Assembly: GCA_035762545.1 (NCBI GenBank)
Contig: DASTOM010000001.1
Location: 43,717 to 107,716 of the forward strand
From: JANQRA01 sp035762545
Lineage (GTDB): Bacteria; Actinomycetota; Acidimicrobiia; Spongiisociales; ZC4RG35
DNA: 64,000 bases
Direction: 5' to 3'
In this document: piece by piece, positions 58,766-64,000 of the stretch
Layout: every line of letters starts with the position of its first letter
Position numbering within the stretch: the stretch's first letter is position 1
The notes under the pieces: generated by a model
Databases searched by the model: none
Seen by the model: only the letters and a program-made list of their open reading frames with translations
Told to the model about the DNA's origin: nothing
Translations under genes and position numbers: made by a program

Positions 58766-59560
58766 GTGCAGGCCCACCATCCGACGTCTCTCGGAGAGGC
58801 CCTGGCTGCGGTCGCCACGGGAGCGAGACCACTGGCCGGTGGAACCGACCTCATGGTCGAGGTCAACTTCGGTCATGATCGACCCGACCATGTGGTGGGG
58901 TTGCGCCGGGTTCCCGAGTTGAAGACCTGGGAAGGCAACCGGATCGGCTCTGCGGTGACCTGGCGTCGCATCGAACGAGACGGCCCGAACGCCTTGGCCC
59001 AGGCGGCTCGGACCGTGGGATCACCTCAGATCCGCAACGCCGGGACCATCGGCGGGAACCTGGCCACGGCCAGCCCGGCCGGTGACGGGCACCCTTTCAT
59101 CGCCGCAGTGGACGCCTCCATCGAGCTGGTCTCCCAGAGTGGGAGTCGGGTCGTGCCCTGGCACGAGTTCTTCACGGGGGTCAAGAAGACATCCATCGCT
59201 CCCGGGGAGCTGATCGCTTCGGTGGTTCTCCCTGCCGAGCTTCCCGATAGGCACGAGTTCGGGAAGGTGGGCGTGCGAAGTGCCATGGTGATCTCGACGG
59301 TCTGTGCCGTGGTGACCCGGAATCCCGACGGCCGGACGACGGTGGCCCTGGGCTCGGTCGCCCCGACGCCAATGCGAGCGGTGCGGGCGGAGCAGATGAT
59401 CTCCTCGATCACGACGCCGTCCACCTCGGATCTGGACGAGTTCCGACGTCTGGTCTCGGAGGAGGTCTCGCCGATCACGGACCACCGCAGCACAGAGGAG
59501 TACCGCAGGCATGCGGCGGGCACTCTCGCCCGACGTCTGCTCGAGAGGTGCCTCAGGTGA
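58766..59560 (+). CDS. Xanthine dehydrogenase, FAD-binding subunit
   Basis: A 264-residue molybdopterin dehydrogenase FAD domain. FAD motifs are ARPLAGGTDLMVEVNF and NAGTIGGNLATASPAGD; the C-terminal CO dehydrogenase flavoprotein domain follows (KVGVRSAMVISTVCAVV, EVSPITDHRSTEEYRR). It passes electrons from the iron-sulfur subunit to NAD. It starts with GTG and overlaps the iron-sulfur gene by 4 nt (GTGA). Confidence 0.93.
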   Translation: MQAHHPTSLGEALAAVATGARPLAGGTDLMVEVNFGHDRPDHVVGLRRVPELKTWEGNRIGSAVTWRRIERDGPNALAQAARTVGSPQIRNAGTIGGNLATASPAGDGHPFIAAVDASIELVSQSGSRVVPWHEFFTGVKKTSIAPGELIASVVLPAELPDRHEFGKVGVRSAMVISTVCAVVTRNPDGRTTVALGSVAPTPMRAVRAEQMISSITTPSTSDLDEFRRLVSEEVSPITDHRSTEEYRRHAAGTLARRLLERCLR

Positions 59561-60018
59561 TCGTCGAGTTCACCCTCAACGGAGAGCCGGCACAGGCACG
59601 CGTGGTGAGTCCGGTGAGTCTCCTCGACGTCCTGCGTGATCAACTTCAGCTGCCCGGCTCGAAGAGCGCCTGCGCTCAGGGAGAGTGCGGGTCGTGCTCG
59701 GTGGTGTTCGACGGTGAGGTCATCTGCTCTTGCCTGGTGATGGCTGTCGATGTTGCCGGATCGTCGGTTACGACTGTCGAAGGGCTTGGTGAGCCGGGCG
59801 TCCTCAACGCCGTACAGGAGGCGATGGTCGACGCCGGCGCCGTGCAGTGCGGCTTCTGCACGCCCGGGATCGTCGTCGCCGCCACCGAGTTGTTCAATGC
59901 GAACCCGTCCCCCGACGTCGAGGAGATCAAAGAGGCCCTGGCTGGGAACATCTGTCGCTGCACCGGGTACGGAGCCATCGTCCGGGCGCTGCAAGGCCTG
60001 GCGGAGGGCAGCCGGTGA
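59557..60018 (+). CDS. Xanthine dehydrogenase, 2Fe-2S subunit
   Basis: A 153-residue protein with both clusters of the family: the plant-ferredoxin type (GSKSACAQGECGSCSVVFDG and CSC) and the C-terminal type (VQCGFCTPGIVVAATELF and GNICRCTGYGAIVRAL). GTG 59557 forms a GTGA overlap with the FAD subunit; GTG 59548 is an alternative. It also overlaps the molybdenum subunit by 4 nt. Confidence 0.95.
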   Translation: MIVEFTLNGEPAQARVVSPVSLLDVLRDQLQLPGSKSACAQGECGSCSVVFDGEVICSCLVMAVDVAGSSVTTVEGLGEPGVLNAVQEAMVDAGAVQCGFCTPGIVVAATELFNANPSPDVEEIKEALAGNICRCTGYGAIVRALQGLAEGSR

Positions 60019-62228
60019 CGGCCCCGACCCGACAACGACCCACAACCGGTGAAGCCGGCATTGGAACCTCGCCGGTCCGTCCCGATGGGGTATCCAAAGT
60101 GCAGGGCACGTTCGCCTATGCCCAGGACCTGGAGCGTCCTGACATGTTGTGGGGGGCGACGGTGCGAAGCCCTCATCCGCACGCCCGAGTGATCGGGATC
60201 GACATCGCTCCGGCCCTGGCCATCGGGGGCGTCCATGCGGTGATTACGGCCGACGATGTCCCCGGACGCGGAGTGTTCGGTCTGGAGCATCCGGATCAGC
60301 CCGTTCTGGCCGACGAGACGGTCGCTTTCTGGGGAGAACCGGTGGCGGTCGTGGCCGCCGAGGACGAAGAAACGGCACGACGCGCCGCTGCGGCAGTGGT
60401 GGTCGAATACGAGGAGCTGGAGCCTTCGGTCGACCCCGAGGAAGCCGATCGCGCCGATGACGTGTTTCGACGGATGCGGATTCGACGTGGCGATCAGACG
60501 CTGCGTGGTGAGGTCGTCGTGGAGGGTGTCTACGAAGTCGGGATGCAGGACCAGGCGCCGTTGGGGACCGAAGCGGGTCTGGCCGTTCCCGACGGACAAG
60601 GCGGGGTGGACCTCTACGCCACGAGCCAGTTCGTCCACGTCGACCAGGAGCAGGTCGTGGCCAGCCTCGGGCTCCGTCCCGAACAGGTGAGAGCGCACCC
60701 CACCGGCGTTGGTGGAGCCTTTGGGGCCCGGGAGGATGTCAATCTCCACATCCACCTCTGCATGCTCGCGTTGCACACGGGACGCCCGGTGAAGATGGTC
60801 TACAGCCGGGCAGAGTCGTTCACCGGGCATGTCCACCGGCACCCGGCGAAGATGTGGTATCGCCACGAAGCCGACCGGGAGGGCCGCCTGGTCAGGGTCG
60901 AGGCGAGAATCCTGATCGACGGAGGGGCATACGCGTCGACCACATCGGCGGTACTCGCCAACGCCTGCTACTTCGCGGTCGGTCCGTATCGGGCGGACTC
61001 CGTCTCCGTCGATGGGGTCGGAACCCGCACCAACAACCCGCCCTGTGGGGCTATGAGAGGCTTCGGCGCGGTCCAGGTCTGCGTCGGATACGAGGCGCAG
61101 ATGGATCGTTTGGCGGAGGAACTCGGTATCGATCCTCTCGAGTTGAGACGTCGCAACGCCCTGGCCACCGGAGACCGTATGCCCACGACAGGCCAGGTCA
61201 TCGAGACGCCTCTTCCCGTACTCGAGGTGATCGACTCGCTGGCAGCCATGCCTCTGCCTGACGCCGCCCCCGGGACCGACCTGCCGGGTGGCAGTGGCCT
61301 GACCACCGAGCCGCAACATGTCATCCGCGGAGTCGGCTACGCGTTCGGCATCAAGAACCTCGCGTTCTCGGAGGGCTCCGACGACTATGCCGAGGCGCGG
61401 GTGCGGCTCGCCGAGGAAGGCGCGGTGGTCGAGACGGCCGCGATCGAGGTGGGTCAGGGCCTGGTCACCGTCCTCGCCCAGATCACCAGGTCCGCCCTGG
61501 GCGTCAGTCGAGCCGTCGTCCGCCATGTCGACACATCCCGGATCGGTTCGGCAGGTTCGACGTCGGCCTCGCGGCAGACCCAGATGTCAGGCGGGGCGAC
61601 CCTGGAAGCGGCCACCCGGTTGCGCGATCGGATCCTCGAGCGACACAGTGGCGACGACCTCACCGACGAGGGAGTGGTGCGTGGGGATGACGTAGTCGTC
61701 CCGATGACTGACTTGATAGCCGAAGCCTGGGAGGAGACGGTCACGTTCCGTCATCCGGCGACCGAGCCATCGGACGGGGACGGACAGGGTCGGGTTCATG
61801 CCGACTTCGCGGTAGCCGGCCATCGTGCCGTCGTCGACGTCGACCCCGAGCTCGGCCTCGTCAACGTGGTCCGCGTCGACACGGTCCAGGACGTCGGTCG
61901 CGCCCTCAACCCCGAGTCGGTCCGCGGCCAGATCGAAGGAGGGATTCTCCAGGGGGTCGGTCTCGCGGTCATGGAGGAGTTGGTGATTGAGGACGGGGTG
62001 ATCCGCAATCCGACGTTCACCGACTACCTCCTGCCCACGATCCTGGATGCACCCGATGTCGAGGCCCTCCTCATCGAACAGGACGGTTCGTGGGGCCCAT
62101 ACGGCGCCAAAGGTGTCGGGGAACCGCCCACCATCTCATCCACCGCAGCAGTGGCCGCCGCCATACGGGCGGCCTCCGGCAAGCCGATCCACCGGGTCCC
62201 GGTCCGTCCCCAGGACATTGCGTTCTAG
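60015..62228 (+). CDS. Xanthine dehydrogenase, molybdenum-binding subunit
   Basis: A 737-residue molybdopterin-cytosine/guanine-type subunit. The a/b hammerhead domain starts PDGVSKVQGTFAYAQDLERP; Moco motifs include TGVGGAFGAREDVN, NPPCGAMRGFGAVQVC (with the substrate Arg) and, at the C-terminus, YGAKGVGEPPTISSTAAVAA with the catalytic Glu. It hydroxylates hypoxanthine and xanthine to urate, consistent with the adjacent uricase operon and deaminases, although specificity cannot be proven by eye. GTG 60015 overlaps the iron-sulfur gene as GTGA. No XdhC-type maturation gene is in the window. Confidence 0.93.
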   Translation: MTAPTRQRPTTGEAGIGTSPVRPDGVSKVQGTFAYAQDLERPDMLWGATVRSPHPHARVIGIDIAPALAIGGVHAVITADDVPGRGVFGLEHPDQPVLADETVAFWGEPVAVVAAEDEETARRAAAAVVVEYEELEPSVDPEEADRADDVFRRMRIRRGDQTLRGEVVVEGVYEVGMQDQAPLGTEAGLAVPDGQGGVDLYATSQFVHVDQEQVVASLGLRPEQVRAHPTGVGGAFGAREDVNLHIHLCMLALHTGRPVKMVYSRAESFTGHVHRHPAKMWYRHEADREGRLVRVEARILIDGGAYASTTSAVLANACYFAVGPYRADSVSVDGVGTRTNNPPCGAMRGFGAVQVCVGYEAQMDRLAEELGIDPLELRRRNALATGDRMPTTGQVIETPLPVLEVIDSLAAMPLPDAAPGTDLPGGSGLTTEPQHVIRGVGYAFGIKNLAFSEGSDDYAEARVRLAEEGAVVETAAIEVGQGLVTVLAQITRSALGVSRAVVRHVDTSRIGSAGSTSASRQTQMSGGATLEAATRLRDRILERHSGDDLTDEGVVRGDDVVVPMTDLIAEAWEETVTFRHPATEPSDGDGQGRVHADFAVAGHRAVVDVDPELGLVNVVRVDTVQDVGRALNPESVRGQIEGGILQGVGLAVMEELVIEDGVIRNPTFTDYLLPTILDAPDVEALLIEQDGSWGPYGAKGVGEPPTISSTAAVAAAIRAASGKPIHRVPVRPQDIAF

Positions 62229-62234
62229 CGTCGG

Positions 62235-62246
62235 TAGCGTCACGAA
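62235..62246 (+). promoter_or_regulatory. Leaderless -10 box of the adenine deaminase gene
   Basis: TAGCGT at 62235-62240 ends 6 nt before ATG 62247, directly after the molybdenum subunit gene. Confidence 0.55.
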
Positions 62247-63245
62247 ATGGAAGACTTCATTCGACGACTCCCCAAGGCGGAGCTCCACCTTCACATCGAG
62301 GGCACGCTCGAGCCTCAGATGATGTTCGACCTGGCAGCCCGGAACGGGTACGAGCTGCCGTATCCGGATGTGGCCTCGGTGGCGGCCGCCTATCACTTCC
62401 GCAACCTCCAATCATTCCTCGACATCTACTACCAGGGGGCGGCGGTCCTACAGACTCCCCAGGACTTCTACGACCTCATCACCGCCTACTTCGACCGTGC
62501 CGTAGCGGATGGGGTCCGCCATGCGGAGATCTTCTTCGACCCCCAGGCCCACACCGAGCGCGGGGTCGGATTCGAGGTCTTCATGGAAGGGTTCAAATCG
62601 GGGATCGCCGATGCCCGGAGTCGACATGGCATCTCGGCCGATCTGATCCTCTGTTTTCTCCGCCATCTGGGCGGTGACGCGGCCCTGGCGACCATCAAGG
62701 CAGCGGAGCCGCATCTCGACGGTGTCATCGCTGTGGGTCTCGACTCCTCCGAGGTCGGATTTCCCCCAGAGCTGTACGTGGCCGCCTATGACCACGCCCG
62801 TCGCCTCGGGCTCAGGGCTGTCGCTCACGCCGGGGAGGAAGGGCCACCGGAGTACGTGTCGGGCGCCCTGGACGTTCTGGGTGTGGAGCGGATCGACCAC
62901 GGGGTGCGGTCCATCGAGGACGCCGACCTCACGGAGCGGCTCCGAAACGAGAGGGTCCCTCTGACCGTGTGCCCACTCTCCAACGTCTCGCTCCGCGTGG
63001 TGGACAAGCTCTCGGACCACCCCCTACCGCGCATGATGGAGGAGGGCCTCCTCGTCAGTGTCAACTCCGACGACCCTGCCTACTTCGGGGGCTATGTCGG
63101 GGAGAACTACCTGGCGGTGAACGACGACCTCGGCTTCGGGGAGCAACGTCTGGCGATGCTGGCGGCCAACTCGATCGAGTCCTCGTTCCTGTCCGCGGAG
63201 CGGAAGAGCGAGTTGCTCGACGAGATCGAGCGGGTCGAGCCCTAG
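62247..63245 (+). CDS. Adenine deaminase (adenosine deaminase superfamily)
   Basis: A 332-residue zinc deaminase. Motifs: LPKAELHLHIEGTLEPQMMF (HxH), VRHAEIFFDPQAHTERG, GLRAVAHAGEEGPPEYVSGA (zinc His and catalytic Glu), ERIDHGVRSIED and LVSVNSDDPAYFGGYVGENY. The NSDDPAYFGGY form and the SLRVVDKLSDHP region are typical of adenine deaminase rather than adenosine deaminase. It would convert adenine to hypoxanthine, the substrate of the upstream xanthine dehydrogenase. Confidence 0.85.
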   Translation: MEDFIRRLPKAELHLHIEGTLEPQMMFDLAARNGYELPYPDVASVAAAYHFRNLQSFLDIYYQGAAVLQTPQDFYDLITAYFDRAVADGVRHAEIFFDPQAHTERGVGFEVFMEGFKSGIADARSRHGISADLILCFLRHLGGDAALATIKAAEPHLDGVIAVGLDSSEVGFPPELYVAAYDHARRLGLRAVAHAGEEGPPEYVSGALDVLGVERIDHGVRSIEDADLTERLRNERVPLTVCPLSNVSLRVVDKLSDHPLPRMMEEGLLVSVNSDDPAYFGGYVGENYLAVNDDLGFGEQRLAMLAANSIESSFLSAERKSELLDEIERVEP

Positions 63246-63250
63246 TTCGG

Positions 63251-64000
63251 CTACCGGGGGACCAGGGCGAGCTGTCGAGAGAGGGCAACGATCCGACCCG
63301 ACTCGTCCCAGAGACGACCGTCCTCCTCGAGCATCCCGTCCGTCACGAACTGCGTTGTGAACACACAGCCCAGCCAACCGGTAGGGGTCGGATTCCTGAC
63401 CTGGACGGTGAGGTCGATGGTCGGCGTCCATCCGACAGTCAGACGGGAGTTGAAGATGGCCGGAGGGAAGGCGTCCACGGCCATCACCACCGAGAAGGCA
63501 TCGAGTGGCTCGTCGTCGCGGAGACGGAACCAACCCCTGATCCTCGGCTTCTCCGACTTCGGCCCCATCAATGCGGCCGCATCATCCGGATGGGTCCGAA
63601 TCTCGATCTTCCCGGAGAACGGGGGCGGGATTGGTGCGTCCCCCGCAGGTTCGACCGGCACGCACTCGTTGGGCGGAGGAAGGTCGGGTGGCGTCTCGGT
63701 CACCAGGTCGGCGTCGCTGACCGGTCGCTCCGGGTCGGAGTACACGCCGGTCACATAGACGAGGTCTTTGTCGTCGCGGGCGATCGTGGCACGCAAGGTG
63801 CTGAGGCTCCGCCCCCGCTTCAGGACTTCGACCCGGATCGATACAGGTCCGGCGCTCGCCGGGTTCATGAAGCTGCCCGTCGCTGAGATCAGCGTGCGTC
63901 CCCCTGACTCGTTGCCCATCGCCCGTGCCGCGATGGCCATCAGGTAGCCACCGTTGGTGACGCCGAAGATGTCCCAGCCCTCGGCCAGTTGGGCGGTCCA
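63251..64000 (-). CDS. Thioesterase family protein (partial, 5' end outside window)
   Basis: At least 249 residues of an acyl-CoA thioesterase-like double hotdog protein. The segment WDIFGVTNGGYLMAIAARAM crosses the last 60 nt, then the first hotdog sheet (VSIRVEVLKRGRSLSTLRAT) and the second (WTPTIDLTVQVRNPTPTGWL, LWDESGRIVALSRQLALV) follow. It runs off the window at 64000, so start and length are unknown. It is convergent with the adenine deaminase gene, 5 nt apart. Confidence 0.82.
   Translation of the reverse strand, partial: WTAQLAEGWDIFGVTNGGYLMAIAARAMGNESGGRTLISATGSFMNPASAGPVSIRVEVLKRGRSLSTLRATIARDDKDLVYVTGVYSDPERPVSDADLVTETPPDLPPPNECVPVEPAGDAPIPPPFSGKIEIRTHPDDAAALMGPKSEKPRIRGWFRLRDDEPLDAFSVVMAVDAFPPAIFNSRLTVGWTPTIDLTVQVRNPTPTGWLGCVFTTQFVTDGMLEEDGRLWDESGRIVALSRQLALVPR

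Noticed and set aside
59676..61526. 616-codon open frame on the - strand opposite the xanthine dehydrogenase genes
   Set aside because: Shadow of two conserved genes; no recognisable motif.

Overview
This window is a GC-rich, gene-dense chromosomal segment of an actinobacterium. The first 12 kb have the gene order of the mycobacterial origin-proximal region: rpmH, rnpA, yidD, yidC, jag, rsmG, parA and parB on the + strand, then (read from parB outwards) a cwlM-like gene, trxA, trxB, an anti-sigma factor, an ECF sigma factor (sigM position) and a pseudokinase protein, with pcnA slightly further on. Two parS-like sites lie around parA, so the window starts close to oriC (dnaA itself would lie just outside). 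Many genes have no Shine-Dalgarno sequence but carry a TAnnnT box 6-10 nt before the start codon, which points to leaderless transcripts. The lineage is best described as a deep-branching actinomycete, possibly class Acidimicrobiia; that assignment is inference.

Layout. 0-4.9 kb: ribosome/RNase P/membrane insertion and chromosome partition. 4.8-11.1 kb (- strand): one long probable operon GNAT, pseudokinase, ECF sigma, anti-sigma, small membrane protein, trxB, trxA, cwlM-like, in which both the kinase-like and the amidase-like proteins have lost their catalytic residues. 11.1-23.3 kb: housekeeping genes (HDAC-like deacetylase, PilT-like ATPase, CCA-adding enzyme, aminopeptidase P, cis-prenyltransferase, pyrE, nfo-like, panB). 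23.4-27.1 kb: rpsF-ssb-rpsR-rplI and dnaB. 27.1-36.4 kb: a TetR/SRPBCC pair behind a textbook promoter-operator, dcd, tRNA-Gly(CCC), thrB, a decayed lipoprotein gene, the tiny ribosomal protein bS22 and a copper module (MerR-copZ-copA). 36.6-51.2 kb: peptidase, PLP enzymes, amidohydrolase, inositol monophosphatase, Lnt, acetyl-CoA synthetase, TrpB2 and membrane proteins.

51.3-63.2 kb is a nearly complete purine salvage/degradation island: adenine deaminase, 8-oxoguanine deaminase, three-subunit xanthine dehydrogenase, urate oxidase, HIU hydrolase, an allantoicase fused to OHCU decarboxylase, and allantoinase, plus a malate-synthase-like TIM-barrel protein that may deal with the resulting C2 unit. 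Together these would take adenine, 8-oxoguanine, hypoxanthine or xanthine to ureidoglycolate and urea. The island contains an AbiEi/DUF559-type gene flanked by two copies of a palindromic repeat; a third copy sits after trpB.

The most unusual items are the pseudokinase-sigma-antisigma-thioredoxin-pseudoamidase operon, the recurrent leaderless-promoter box, the 52-64 bp palindromic repeat family, the allantoicase-UraD fusion, the Cys-to-Ser change at the active site of Lnt, and a MerR regulator with a divalent-metal type Cys77 beside a Cu(I) ATPase.
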